From NCBI GenBank assembly GCA_020845775.1, contig JADLFC010000076.1, positions 1 through 36,142 on the forward strand: 36,142 nt of DNA. The letters are read 5' to 3'. The notes beneath the pieces are model-generated. The model was not told the DNA's origin and did no database searches. It saw only the letters and a program-made list of their open reading frames with translations. The stretch is from Deltaproteobacteria bacterium. Lineage in GTDB: Bacteria > Bdellovibrionota_C > UBA2361 > SZUA-149 > JADLFC01. Positions within the stretch are counted from its first letter, which is position 1. The number at the start of each line of letters is the position of its first letter. The translations under genes and the position numbers were made by a program. Shown one piece after another: positions 1 through 8,688 of the stretch.

Positions 1-82
1 AAATGAAGAGCGCCTTATATGTTTCTTAACAGCTATCATAAAATTCGCGTTACAATATACTTCAAAAATCCACTCCTAAGCC

Positions 83-571
83 TTAGTACAAATAAGGCCC
101 CACTTCTGAAACGTTTATTCCATTCCCGTTAAATAGAGGAAAAAAAGCCTCGTATCTCGCAGAAATCTGAACTTTCGTCTTGTCGCCCTGAGGATTTGCC
201 GCAACGGGATTTTGACAATAGTAGGACGCAATCACGATACTATCTGCCTGCAAGCTCAGCTTCTGTGACTGTATCAAGTTAAACACCCGTTGTTGCACTT
301 CAAAATGCTCCTGCCCACAGGCGTTACTACAACCACTAGACGTACAGCACTTAATAGCTGTGCTGCTGTCAAACACACAAATAGCGCCTACTTCTGTAGA
401 CGCTAACCCAAGCTTAGAAGCAGCTACCCTAGTTCCTTCTCTAGCAATTTGAGTTAATGCAAGATAATCATTAATCATATTGCCAACATCTATAACGCCA
501 ACCATGAGTACAGTAATAAAGAATAATGAGATAGAGAACTCTAACACCGCGCTTCCTTTTTCTGATTTCAT
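83..571 (-). CDS. TadE-like pilus assembly protein (pseudopilin)
   Basis: This 162-residue protein starts with a short polar leader (MKSEKGSAVLEFSI) followed by one hydrophobic segment at about residues 10-32. That is the standard layout of TadE/TadG proteins, the minor pseudopilins of Tad/Flp pili: the GSAxxEF stretch resembles a prepilin processing site, and the helix anchors the protein in the inner membrane with the rest outside. The segment after the helix (LALTQIAREGTRVAA) also fits the family. The exposed part holds six cysteines, most of them clustered at residues about 65-86, suggesting disulfide bonds. The gene starts at ATG 571 with no clear Shine-Dalgarno. Its stop lies near the window edge, so other tad genes may continue to the left. 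The family call is good; the exact subtype (TadE, TadF or TadG) is not resolved. Confidence 0.8.
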   Translation of the reverse strand: MKSEKGSAVLEFSISLFFITVLMVGVIDVGNMINDYLALTQIAREGTRVAASKLGLASTEVGAICVFDSSTAIKCCTSSGCSNACGQEHFEVQQRVFNLIQSQKLSLQADSIVIASYYCQNPVAANPQGDKTKVQISARYEAFFPLFNGNGINVSEVGPYLY

Positions 572-855
572 CGCTTTGCACTAAACCTTATCACGAGCTG
601 CTAACCGTCCCCTCGTCTGGCCTCACCAAAAGACTTAAAAAAATGCACCACATTTGCATAAGATGACATCCAGCTCGAAAAATACTCTTTATTACTACTC
701 AAATAAAATACGCTTTCAATGCAACCCAAAGGCTCTACTATATTTAGTCACTAGGAGCATGTCGAAACAGCATGCATTGCAATAAACAGCTATGTTTATG
801 CTTTTAATTTTATCCCATCGAAATACCCTAGTCTAGTCGCAGGTACAAAATAGCT
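572..855. other. Intergenic gap upstream of the TadE-like gene
   Basis: This 284-base stretch separates the end of the ArgRS-like gene from the TadE-like gene, both on the minus strand. I see no tRNA and no convincing coding frame. The only structure noticed is an AT-rich inverted repeat, ATAAACA at 782-788 and TGTTTAT at 793-799 with a 4-base loop. It is too weak to call a terminator. The TadE-like gene presumably has its own promoter here, but no clear -35/-10 pair stands out. Confidence 0.5.
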
Positions 856-1860
856 CTATCCCAAGGAAGTTTCCCTTTGCATAGGCAGTCCAAGATACCG
901 CAGGCTAATTGCCAGCAAAGAGCGAATGACTTGAGCTAAAAATGCCGCCTGATGCGCTATAATGACCCCATGCTCGTTAAGGCAAGTTTGTCGCCTCAGA
1001 AACGATGGGTGGCGAAAAAAAGTATAAAAATCCCTTATCATTTCAATTAATTGCCTAACTACTAACCAGGGCTTACCCTCCTCCGCAGCAAGAAAAAATT
1101 TATGGCGGAATTCGAGAATTTTAATAATAACTGGCATAAACATTTCTTCGGTAGCTATTCCCCACTGCGGCACTTCAATAATAGGATATTTAGACAGATA
1201 ACTACTAACATCGCTAACAAACTTGTCAAAATACCAGGGAATGTTTTGGCGCCCGCAAAGGCCAAGCAAATAAGGTTTCACCTCTAGTTCCCGGTCAGCA
1301 AGCAGGGCAAGTGCCATTAGCTTGTCCCTAAAAGAAACAAACTCCTGACCAAGAAGTTTATGTGCAAACAAGGCAACGTCATCGCTCTTTTCCTCACGGC
1401 AACGACTAAAAATATCACTCCAGTTAATATTACTACCTTCTCTTGGCCCACCTTCACTATTACATTCGCTAACTACAAAGCTCCCCTGCGAAAAGAGAAC
1501 ATCTACGCCTATTTTCCACAAACGCGCAAAATAGCTATCAACAAAGATATCGCTAGGCGTTGAATTGATGTGCCCACCTCCGCCCAGAGAAAACGAAAAA
1601 AAATCCCTGGACTCTAACTGCCCCCTCCCTCGAAGATTTTCGAGAATGAGATTTGCAATCTCTAAAGGCCCAAGATGGCCGCCATCTGTCGCATTTAACT
1701 TGACAATATGAGCTAAATCAAAAGCTACCCTAGAAGTTAGCATAGCTCCGTACTTAGGTTCACAACTCTCTACCTTAACCGCTCGCTCTAACTCTACCTC
1801 AGAAAGTAAAAAAAGCTCGCGCACTGCATCTCTAATTACAAAGTGGCATTCAATGTGCAT
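856..1860 (-). CDS. ArgRS-like protein lacking the catalytic core (N-terminal domain plus DALR domain)
   Basis: This 334-residue protein resembles the two ends of arginyl-tRNA synthetase joined without the aminoacylation core. Residues about 5-120 follow the N-terminal tRNA-binding domain: a YGAMLTSRVAFDLA segment, then PLEIANLILENL, then a GGGHIN segment where ArgRS has AGPGFIN. Residues about 240-330 follow the DALR anticodon-binding domain (IIKILEFRHKF, AAEEGKPWL, FYTFFRHPSFL, and a last helix ending ISLRYLGL). The roughly 115 residues between them show no HIGH-type motif or Rossmann core. Such a protein could bind tRNA but not charge it. It starts at ATG 1860, overlapping the CCA-enzyme gene by 11 bases, which implies coupled translation and a shared tRNA theme. 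The domain reading is by eye. A decayed argS is possible, but the frame is intact. The function is unknown. Confidence 0.75.
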   Translation of the reverse strand: MHIECHFVIRDAVRELFLLSEVELERAVKVESCEPKYGAMLTSRVAFDLAHIVKLNATDGGHLGPLEIANLILENLRGRGQLESRDFFSFSLGGGGHINSTPSDIFVDSYFARLWKIGVDVLFSQGSFVVSECNSEGGPREGSNINWSDIFSRCREEKSDDVALFAHKLLGQEFVSFRDKLMALALLADRELEVKPYLLGLCGRQNIPWYFDKFVSDVSSYLSKYPIIEVPQWGIATEEMFMPVIIKILEFRHKFFLAAEEGKPWLVVRQLIEMIRDFYTFFRHPSFLRRQTCLNEHGVIIAHQAAFLAQVIRSLLAISLRYLGLPMQRETSLG

Positions 1861-2857
1861 TTGATAACGCAGTCCTTAAAACTATTAGGCGCTTTATCTG
1901 GGAATTTGAAAGCTTAAATTTTTTTAGGCTTTCAAAAAAATCCTCCTCGCTAACGAGCTTATATAAGAATACAAGCAGAAGCTCCCATCGCACATAGGGC
2001 TTATTACTACTAATCGCTAGATAACTATCGAATACACCGCTACTAGCTTCCATGATACTTAGCAAAACATCATCCGAGACACTCCAAAGCGGCTCAATTT
2101 GCGAGAGCACTTTATGTCGCTCAAACACAATTAATATTTCAGCCGGAAATTTTTCGCTTAAAACCTTTCGCATCTCATCAAACAATCTCTCCCAAGGAAC
2201 TCTTCTCAAAAATTCGCCTTCTATCGCTCTACAAAAGAGTTCCTCAGTGGTTGACTCAAAAGACAATCCAAAACGCGCTACAAGCCTAAGACCCCTTAAA
2301 ATCCGAACTGGATCATCGACAAAACTTTCGGCGTGCAATACTCGTAGCAAGCCCTCCTTTAAATCCTCTCGCCCATTAAAAGAATCGTAAACTTGTCCAA
2401 AATCCTCCGGCGAAAGGCCGACTGCCATGGCATTAATACTAAAATCGCGCCGAGCTAAGTCAGCATCCAGATCGGCCCACTCGACTATTGGCGCCGCACC
2501 CGAAAGGGGATAAGTTTCTTTCCGCGCAGAGGCGAATTCAAGCAAGTCAACTTGAGGAAAAATCTCCTGCTCAAATTTTAGTTTGGCAGTCTTATACTTT
2601 TTAAAAGTCACAAAACTACTTGGTGGTTCAATTCCGTGGAAAAAAACAGGCCAATTATCTATCAACCGTGAGCAGTATTCTATGGCATCGCCCTCAATTA
2701 ATATGTCGACGTCAGCGCAGTAGTGCTCCAGCAATAAATCCCTTGGCATGCCACCCACTATAAAAGCGCGGCTTCTACTCTCAATGGCTAGCTTGCCAAG
2801 CTGACGCATGAAGGCGATTTCCACGGGAGAGTATATTTGCTCAAATCTACTTAACAC
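1850..2857 (-). CDS. cca: CCA-adding enzyme / tRNA nucleotidyltransferase family protein
   Basis: This is a class II nucleotidyltransferase of the tRNA CCA-adding/poly(A) polymerase family, acting on tRNA 3' ends in the cytoplasm. The nucleotidyltransferase head shows GGMPRD near residue 35 (the usual form is GGxVRD), the metal-binding DVD about residues 49-51, and RRDFSINAMAV near residue 135. DDPVRILRGLRLVARFG marks the neck region, and RRVPWERLFDEMRKVL follows. At 335 residues it lacks a C-terminal HD phosphohydrolase domain, so it is a short form. It starts at GTG 2857, 11 bases inside the end of the amidase gene, and overlaps the next gene by 11 bases. From sequence alone it cannot be told whether it adds CCA, only A or CC, or makes poly(A) tails. 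Confidence 0.88.
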   Translation of the reverse strand: MLSRFEQIYSPVEIAFMRQLGKLAIESRSRAFIVGGMPRDLLLEHYCADVDILIEGDAIEYCSRLIDNWPVFFHGIEPPSSFVTFKKYKTAKLKFEQEIFPQVDLLEFASARKETYPLSGAAPIVEWADLDADLARRDFSINAMAVGLSPEDFGQVYDSFNGREDLKEGLLRVLHAESFVDDPVRILRGLRLVARFGLSFESTTEELFCRAIEGEFLRRVPWERLFDEMRKVLSEKFPAEILIVFERHKVLSQIEPLWSVSDDVLLSIMEASSGVFDSYLAISSNKPYVRWELLLVFLYKLVSEEDFFESLKKFKLSNSQIKRLIVLRTALSNAH

Positions 2858-4109
2858 TTTTGTCTTTAAAGTACGCCTTAATGCCCAAAAAAATCGCCTC
2901 CGCTATTAGCCGCTGATAGGAGCGATCCGCCAATCGCTTTCCCTCCACAGCGTGATCAATAAACGATACTTCGGTAAGCACACATGGCATGTGCGCCCCC
3001 ACGAGGACGTAAAACGGCGCTTTCTTTACTCCCAGATTGTTTACCCCTTCGTAACGCCTAGAAATTCGCCCCACTAAGGAATCCTGCACGCGGTGCGCCA
3101 AAGTTATGGAATCGTCCAACTTGGCGTTTTGAATTAAATCGCTTAAGATAAACTTTAAATCGTCGGCATTGGGATTAAAGCTGCTGTTTTCGCGCTCGGC
3201 AAGTTTAAGGGAGGATTGGTCAGCGGTATTGTCTAAGTAATAAGTCTCTATACCACTTGCACTTTTATTCACACTTGCATTGGCGTGAATAGAGATAAAA
3301 ACGTCCGCTTGCTTATCATTGGCAATTTTCGCCCTATCGGCAAGCGCGAGCTCTTGATCGCGCGCACGCGTAAGCACTGTATCGACGAAAAGCCTCTTCC
3401 TAAGCATCTCATCCAAGTAAATGGCAATATTTAGCACTATGTCCTTCTCGTAATCGCCATCTACTCCAAGCGCACCTAAATCACCCTCTCCACCATGCCC
3501 TGGATCTATTACAACTACTGGCGCTAGTTTCTTTCTGCTCACACTCACTGGTCGCGGAACCGGCACTGCAATACCGGGCAGGCGAGCTTCGCCACGAACT
3601 CTCCTATTCGCCTCCGCCACCATGTCCGAACCTGGATACTTGTCTATTATCTCAAAATAAGCCACCTTGGCCCCGACCTCATCTCTAAAAACATTGCGCC
3701 TCAGATCCCCAAGGCGAAGCAGTGCATCGTCGGCCAAGTAATGCCCCACAAAATCTCTACAAACTATTTCGTAATAAGACACGGCACGAGCACTACTCTC
3801 AGTAGACTTCCTCTCCCGCCCCATGATTTCAAAAATCTGCCCCAACAAAAACAAAGCTTTGGGCGTTTCAACGGTATCAGGATTATCCTGCAAAAAAGAC
3901 TGCAAAGACTTTGCCGCTTCCAGCCACTCGTCTAGCTTTCTCACACGCGTATCTTGTTTTAGCAACTGTTGTGCAGCCCTCCTAGCTTGCTCAAAATCTT
4001 GGCGAGAAACCGCCTCCTCGGCGCAAAAACCCTCCACGCAGGAAAGCAAGAGCGACAAGACAATTATCCCGATTAGGACAAAATTTTTAATGCAATTGCG
4101 CATAGGCAT
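2847..4109 (-). CDS. N-acetylmuramoyl-L-alanine amidase (Amidase_3) with TPR-like N-terminus
   Basis: This exported zinc amidase cleaves the bond between N-acetylmuramic acid and L-alanine in peptidoglycan and is likely used in cell separation. I chose ATG 4109 because an N-terminal hydrophobic signal follows at once; an open frame to GTG 4157 would add 16 unlikely residues. The signal (LIGIIVLSLLLSC) could be a lipobox with the cysteine as anchor, or be cleaved at FCA-EE. A helical TPR-like section covers about residues 35-175. The catalytic domain then shows IDPGHGGEGDLGA (zinc His), a Glu in YEKDIVLNIA, ISIHANAS (zinc His) and the catalytic Glu of LTEVSFIDH. The AmiC-type AMIN domain is absent and replaced by the helical repeats. 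The gene follows mutS by about 70 bases and overlaps cca. Confidence 0.9.
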   Translation of the reverse strand: MPMRNCIKNFVLIGIIVLSLLLSCVEGFCAEEAVSRQDFEQARRAAQQLLKQDTRVRKLDEWLEAAKSLQSFLQDNPDTVETPKALFLLGQIFEIMGRERKSTESSARAVSYYEIVCRDFVGHYLADDALLRLGDLRRNVFRDEVGAKVAYFEIIDKYPGSDMVAEANRRVRGEARLPGIAVPVPRPVSVSRKKLAPVVVIDPGHGGEGDLGALGVDGDYEKDIVLNIAIYLDEMLRKRLFVDTVLTRARDQELALADRAKIANDKQADVFISIHANASVNKSASGIETYYLDNTADQSSLKLAERENSSFNPNADDLKFILSDLIQNAKLDDSITLAHRVQDSLVGRISRRYEGVNNLGVKKAPFYVLVGAHMPCVLTEVSFIDHAVEGKRLADRSYQRLIAEAIFLGIKAYFKDKSVK

Positions 4110-4179
4110 ATAATACACGAAACTGGAGCACTTCCATTCCCACTTCCCAGCATACACACAATTCCGAGCCCAATAGGCG

Positions 4180-6918
4180 CTACTGCGAAAGCTCGTTTTG
4201 TAGCGCCTCGAGCTCCCGTAAAGCCTGAAGAGGTGTCATGGAATTTATATCAAAAGATAGTATGCGCTCAACTACCAATTCATGCTCTGCATTGCTAGAG
4301 GGCACATCCTCACGCGCTGGGGGAACACTGCTATTATCGGCAAATACGGCTATCTGAGAACTCAGCGGCTGATTAAATAGATCGCTAGTCAAAGTCTCAC
4401 AATTCTCAAAAGAACTCATTGCCATCCTCGCGCGCTGCAACAACGGCTGTGGCAAGCCGGCAAGCCGTGCGACTTCCAGACCATAGCTACGATCGGCGGT
4501 TCCATTTTCAATTCTGTGTGTAAAAATTATTTCATCCCCATCTTCAACAATGCCCACAGTTATACAACTTACCCCCTTCTTAGCCTCGGCGAGACTAGTC
4601 AATTGGTGAAAATGCGTCGCAAAAATAGTTTTCGCTCCTATGCAATCGTGCAACCACTCGGCAATAGAAGTAGCAATGGCTAATCCGTCAGCCGTAGCCG
4701 TTCCCCTGCCAATTTCGTCAATTAACACCAAGGATCTTTCTGTAGCCCTCTTTACTATAGTCGTGGCCTCGCGCATCTCCACCATAAAAGTGGAGTCTCC
4801 CCTAGCAATGTCGTCCGCGGCGCCAATTCGCGTAAATATCCTATCTACCAAACTTAGCTCTGCAGATTCCGCCGGAACAAAAGAACCAATTTGGGCTAAA
4901 AGCTGAATTAATCCAACCTGCCTTAAGTACGTAGACTTACCTCCCATATTGGGACCTGTAAGCAGTGCAAAATATTTCCCCTCTCCCTCGCTGTCCAATG
5001 TGCAGTCATTGGGAACAAAATTGTGCGCCCCTATTACCATTTCGATAACGGGATGGCGTCCAGCTTTAATATGCAGCTTGGTTCCCTGAACTATTTTGGG
5101 CCTACAATAATTTCGCCTATGGGCGAGCTCCGCCAAAGCTGCGAACACGTCTAAAAGACTTAAACCGCGACTCGTAGCTTGAATCCTATGCGCTTCGCCA
5201 GCTACATACGACCTAAGTTCGATAAACAGCTCTTTCTCCAATTCGATTTGCCGAGCTTTTGCCGACAAAACCGAAACTTCTAAACTCTTTAACTCATCAG
5301 TTGAAAAGCGCTCCGCATTGGCAAGCGTCTGTTTGCGTTGATAGTGCGAAGGTACTTTACTCAAGTGGGATTTAGTCACCTCAAAAAAATACCCAAACAC
5401 GTTATTGTAGCGAACTTTAAGACCACTTATGCCGGTTCTTATCTTCTCCTCAGCCTCTAACTTTAATAGCCATTGCTTAGCTTCGCCACTTAACTCGCGT
5501 AAGTCGTCGACATTCGAGCTAAAACCTTCGCGAATAATTCCTCCTTCGTTTATCTTATTGCTAGGTTCATCGACTAAGGCACTATTGAGCTTTCGGCAAA
5601 TGTCTTCCAGAGTATCGAAATCTGCTAGCAGCCGTTTAAGCATTTCGCTCGAGCACTCGCCTAAAAAACGGCGAATTTCTGGGAGCTCCGACAACGAGTC
5701 CGCTAGCACGCGCAAGTCTCTAGGCGTTGCACGCATCGTAGTTACTCGCGACATCAGCCTATCTATATCGCGCACCGCCGCAAGCAATTCTCTAAGGCGA
5801 GCACGCGAGCTATCTAATCTAACTAACTCCTCCACAGCTGCCTGCCTACTCTCGATTACATCTAATTCGCAACTGGGAGCCGATAACCACTCCCTAAGCA
5901 AACGAGAGCCCATCGCCGTCTGCGTAAGATCCATTAAATCAATCAAGGAGTTCTTTCGCGTGCCATCTATGCGCGTTTCAAAGAGCTCGAGATTCCTTCT
6001 CGTCGCCGCATCGATAAAAACTACTCCATTTGACTTCTCCACTGTAAACTGAAAAATGCGCGCTAGCGGCCCAAAGGAAACCTCCTCTACGTAGTTTATA
6101 GCAGCAGCAAGGGCCGAACAGGCTTCTTGCGAAAGTCCTCTTGAGTTGTCGCTAGCGGCCCCAACACCTACACTGCTATTTTCCCTAAGCAACATCTCCA
6201 GGCGCCGAGAAATATCCCTCTCGCTAACCACAACAAACGGCCGCATGACTATGTGGCAATTTAGTTCATTCGCTTTTTTGCGGACTTTTCTAAGCCAGTT
6301 CTGGTTTTCTTTGGTGGACACGCCAAAAAGCGTAGAGGGAAGGATTAATTCGCTAGGAGAAACGCGCTCAAGCATTTCGAGCAAATTTTCAAGATTTTCT
6401 ACTTCGCCCACGCGAAGGCTTCCCGTAGAAACATCTACAAAAACCAACGCGCCACTCTCTCTGGCGTTTAAGGCACAGGCCGCAAGATAGTTAAATTTCT
6501 TCTCGTCTAAACCCTCTCCCTCATAGCGAACCCCAGGAGTAATAATGCGAGTTATTTCGCGCAGAACTGGCCCTTTGGCTTTAGCCTCACTAGTTTGCGA
6601 TACGATTACGCAACTAAAACCTTTAGCGAGAAGTTTGGGAATATAAGCATCTATGGCATGCACCGGCACGCCACACATAGGGATAGAATTTTCGCTATTC
6701 TTATTGCGAGAAGTTAGGCGAACATCCAAAGCCGCCGCCGCGACAGTAGCATCCTCGAAAAAAAGCTCGTAAAAATCGCCGACCTGAAGTAGTAACAAAT
6801 GCTCGGGGTAGTCGGCCTTATACCCAAGGTAACAGCGCATCATGGGGGGCAAGTGTTCAGCATTAGACTGAACACTTGCTATTAGCTCGTCTCTTTCTCC
6901 AATAAAGCTATCACTCAA
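4180..6918 (-). CDS. mutS: DNA mismatch repair protein MutS
   Basis: MutS recognises base mismatches and small loops and starts methyl- or nick-directed repair with MutL. The N-terminal mismatch-binding domain contains GDFYELF with the Phe-x-Glu wedge. The ATPase domain has Walker A TGPNMGGKST at about residues 654-663 and Walker B LVLIDEIGRG near residue 731, followed by the conserved FATHFH segment. At 912 residues it is slightly longer than usual. The start is TTG 6918, supported by AGGGAG 10 bases upstream. The first internal ATGs (6843, 6840) lie inside the conserved PMM segment and have no ribosome binding site. Codons about 14-24 contain a perfect 12-base inverted repeat. The gene lies 45 bases after rpsA in the same direction. 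Confidence 0.97.
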   Translation of the reverse strand: MSDSFIGERDELIASVQSNAEHLPPMMRCYLGYKADYPEHLLLLQVGDFYELFFEDATVAAAALDVRLTSRNKNSENSIPMCGVPVHAIDAYIPKLLAKGFSCVIVSQTSEAKAKGPVLREITRIITPGVRYEGEGLDEKKFNYLAACALNARESGALVFVDVSTGSLRVGEVENLENLLEMLERVSPSELILPSTLFGVSTKENQNWLRKVRKKANELNCHIVMRPFVVVSERDISRRLEMLLRENSSVGVGAASDNSRGLSQEACSALAAAINYVEEVSFGPLARIFQFTVEKSNGVVFIDAATRRNLELFETRIDGTRKNSLIDLMDLTQTAMGSRLLREWLSAPSCELDVIESRQAAVEELVRLDSSRARLRELLAAVRDIDRLMSRVTTMRATPRDLRVLADSLSELPEIRRFLGECSSEMLKRLLADFDTLEDICRKLNSALVDEPSNKINEGGIIREGFSSNVDDLRELSGEAKQWLLKLEAEEKIRTGISGLKVRYNNVFGYFFEVTKSHLSKVPSHYQRKQTLANAERFSTDELKSLEVSVLSAKARQIELEKELFIELRSYVAGEAHRIQATSRGLSLLDVFAALAELAHRRNYCRPKIVQGTKLHIKAGRHPVIEMVIGAHNFVPNDCTLDSEGEGKYFALLTGPNMGGKSTYLRQVGLIQLLAQIGSFVPAESAELSLVDRIFTRIGAADDIARGDSTFMVEMREATTIVKRATERSLVLIDEIGRGTATADGLAIATSIAEWLHDCIGAKTIFATHFHQLTSLAEAKKGVSCITVGIVEDGDEIIFTHRIENGTADRSYGLEVARLAGLPQPLLQRARMAMSSFENCETLTSDLFNQPLSSQIAVFADNSSVPPAREDVPSSNAEHELVVERILSFDINSMTPLQALRELEALQNELSQ
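6849..6879. repeat. Perfect inverted repeat inside the start of mutS
   Basis: GCAAGTGTTCAG at 6849-6860 and its exact complement CTGAACACTTGC at 6868-6879 are separated by 7 bases. The palindrome lies in codons about 14-24 of mutS, in the variable part before the conserved mismatch-binding domain. In the mRNA it would form a 12-base-pair hairpin about 40 bases after the start codon. Its outer seven bases match those of the small hairpin at 13648-13667. Whether the two share an origin is not certain. Confidence 0.7.
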
Positions 6919-6928
6919 ATTAACTTCG

Positions 6929-6934
6929 CTCCCT
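6929..6934 (-). promoter_or_regulatory. Ribosome binding site deciding the TTG start of mutS
   Basis: On the minus strand this reads AGGGAG and ends 10 bases before TTG 6918. No comparable site precedes the first ATGs of the frame, so it supports initiation at TTG. Confidence 0.6.
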
Positions 6935-6963
6935 GAGCCATCCCCGCTTGCACACTTAGCGAA

Positions 6964-8688
6964 CTACTCACCGCTATCCTCGTTCCTGCCGCGCTGAAAC
7001 TCTTGTTGTAGCAGATCGCCAAAAGTAACCGCTCCACCAGTATCCTCGAGGTACTGCGCATACTCTTCCTTCTCTCGAGGCGGCTTATGCTGCTTCATGC
7101 TAAGACTAATGCGCCGCTCGTTTCGGTCAACGTTTACCACCTCAGACTCTATCTCCATGCCTACGGAGAACTTGTCTCTATGCTGCTCGCCTTTGGCTAA
7201 ACCGAGCTGAGAAACGTGCACCAAGCCCTCTACGCCTTCCTCCAACTCAACAAAAAGGCCAAAGTCAGTGATGCTATTAATCTTGCCCTTAACCCTAGCT
7301 CCCGTAGGATATCGATATGGAACCGATTCCCAAATATCTGGTGTAAGTTGCTTAATGCCGAGGCTCAGGCGCTCGTTAGTGGGATCTATATCGAGCACGA
7401 TTGCCTCGACCTCTGCTCCCTTCTTAAATTGCTCCTGAATTTCCTTTGCATCGCGAACTCTTTTCGTCCAGAAGAGGTCTGAGACGTGTACCAATCCATC
7501 TATATCGTCCTTAACAGTAACGAATACGCCAAAATCCGTAACAGAGCGAACGTGGCCCTTAATCTTTGTGCCCACCGGATGGTGCTTGGCAAGCTCGTCC
7601 CAGGGATTAGCAGTTAACTGCTTAAGTCCAAGGCTGATGCGCTGCTGTTCGGGGTTTACTTCTAGCACAACCGCCTTTACCTTCTCTCCGACGCCTAAAA
7701 TCTTAGACGGATGTCTAACCTTCTTTGTCCAACTGAGCTCGGAAACGTGAATCAATCCTTCAACGCCTTCCTCGAGTTTTACAAATGCGCCATAGTCAGT
7801 AAGGCTAACGACAGTTCCTTCCACGGTTGAGCCAGTTACGTACCGAGCTTGCACATTTTCCCAGGGATTCGGATGAAGCTGCTTAATACCTAAACTAACG
7901 CGCTCCTTATCTGCATCGTATTTTAGAACTACCACTGGCAACGTCTGCCCGGTAGTCAATAGCTCCGATGGGTGATTCACGCGGCCCCAGGACATGTCAG
8001 TAATGTGTAGCAGTCCATCAATCCCACCTAAATCTATAAAGGCGCCGTAATCCGTAATGTTCTTTACTACTCCTTCGATAACTACGCCCTCAGCTAGCTG
8101 CACCAAAGTATCTTTCTTTAAGGCGTCCCTCTCTTCCTCGAGAACTACACGGCGAGAAAGAACAATATTGCCGCGCTCGCGACTAAACTTGAGAATTCGA
8201 AAATCCAGAGTCTCGCCGACAAACTTGTCTAAATTGCGCTGCGGCCTAACGTCTATTTGAGAACCAGGCAGAAATGCCGGAACTCCTACGTCTACCTGTA
8301 AGCCCCCCTTAACTTTCTGCACAACTCGCCCCTGCACATTGGCTCCATTATTGAAGAGCTCAGCTAAACGCTCCCATACGCGAAATTGTTCTGCGCGATC
8401 CTTTGAAAGAATAATCTCGCCATCTTCGTTCTCAGCAGATAACAGCAAAACCTCGACCTCGTCGCCAACGTTTACAGTTATCCTACCTTCGGAGTTTACG
8501 AACTGGCCAATTGGTATGTGCCCCTCGGACTTAAAACCAATATCAACAGTGACATACTCCTTGCCAGCCTCCGTCACCCTACCCATGACTAAGTCACCTG
8601 GTTTCGTAACATCAAAATTTTGATTTAATAAATTTTCAAACTCGCTGAGATCTACTTTTTCAGCAGACACTTCCAATTGATCCATCAT
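6964..8688 (-). CDS. rpsA: 30S ribosomal protein S1
   Basis: S1 binds mRNA on the small ribosomal subunit and helps initiate translation of messages with weak ribosome binding sites. The 574-residue protein contains six consecutive S1 (OB-fold) domains, at about residues 32-98, 117-182, 203-270, 288-357, 375-445 and 462-531. The four C-terminal domains show the repeated pattern ITDYGAFxxL...GLxHxSxL...HP. The length and six-domain layout match proteobacterial S1. The start is ATG 8688, immediately followed by a second ATG. The site has little Shine-Dalgarno character (a GGGA about 13 bases away), as is common for rpsA. It is preceded by an AU-rich leader and follows cmk, the usual neighbour. 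Confidence 0.97.
   Translation of the reverse strand: MMDQLEVSAEKVDLSEFENLLNQNFDVTKPGDLVMGRVTEAGKEYVTVDIGFKSEGHIPIGQFVNSEGRITVNVGDEVEVLLLSAENEDGEIILSKDRAEQFRVWERLAELFNNGANVQGRVVQKVKGGLQVDVGVPAFLPGSQIDVRPQRNLDKFVGETLDFRILKFSRERGNIVLSRRVVLEEERDALKKDTLVQLAEGVVIEGVVKNITDYGAFIDLGGIDGLLHITDMSWGRVNHPSELLTTGQTLPVVVLKYDADKERVSLGIKQLHPNPWENVQARYVTGSTVEGTVVSLTDYGAFVKLEEGVEGLIHVSELSWTKKVRHPSKILGVGEKVKAVVLEVNPEQQRISLGLKQLTANPWDELAKHHPVGTKIKGHVRSVTDFGVFVTVKDDIDGLVHVSDLFWTKRVRDAKEIQEQFKKGAEVEAIVLDIDPTNERLSLGIKQLTPDIWESVPYRYPTGARVKGKINSITDFGLFVELEEGVEGLVHVSQLGLAKGEQHRDKFSVGMEIESEVVNVDRNERRISLSMKQHKPPREKEEYAQYLEDTGGAVTFGDLLQQEFQRGRNEDSGE

Noticed and set aside
782-799. Inverted repeat as a terminator of the ArgRS-like gene
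   Set aside because: The stem is only A/T-rich and 7 bases long, and no T-run follows it in the minus direction.
856-1860. ArgRS-like gene as a pseudogene
   Set aside because: The frame is intact, overlaps its neighbour in an operon-like way, and both end domains keep their patterns, so decay is less likely than a specialised protein. It cannot be excluded.
5429-6052. 207-codon open frame on the plus strand opposite mutS
   Set aside because: It lies wholly inside mutS, whose motifs are clear on the other strand. Its translation is serine-rich and lacks any family motif, as expected for a shadow frame.
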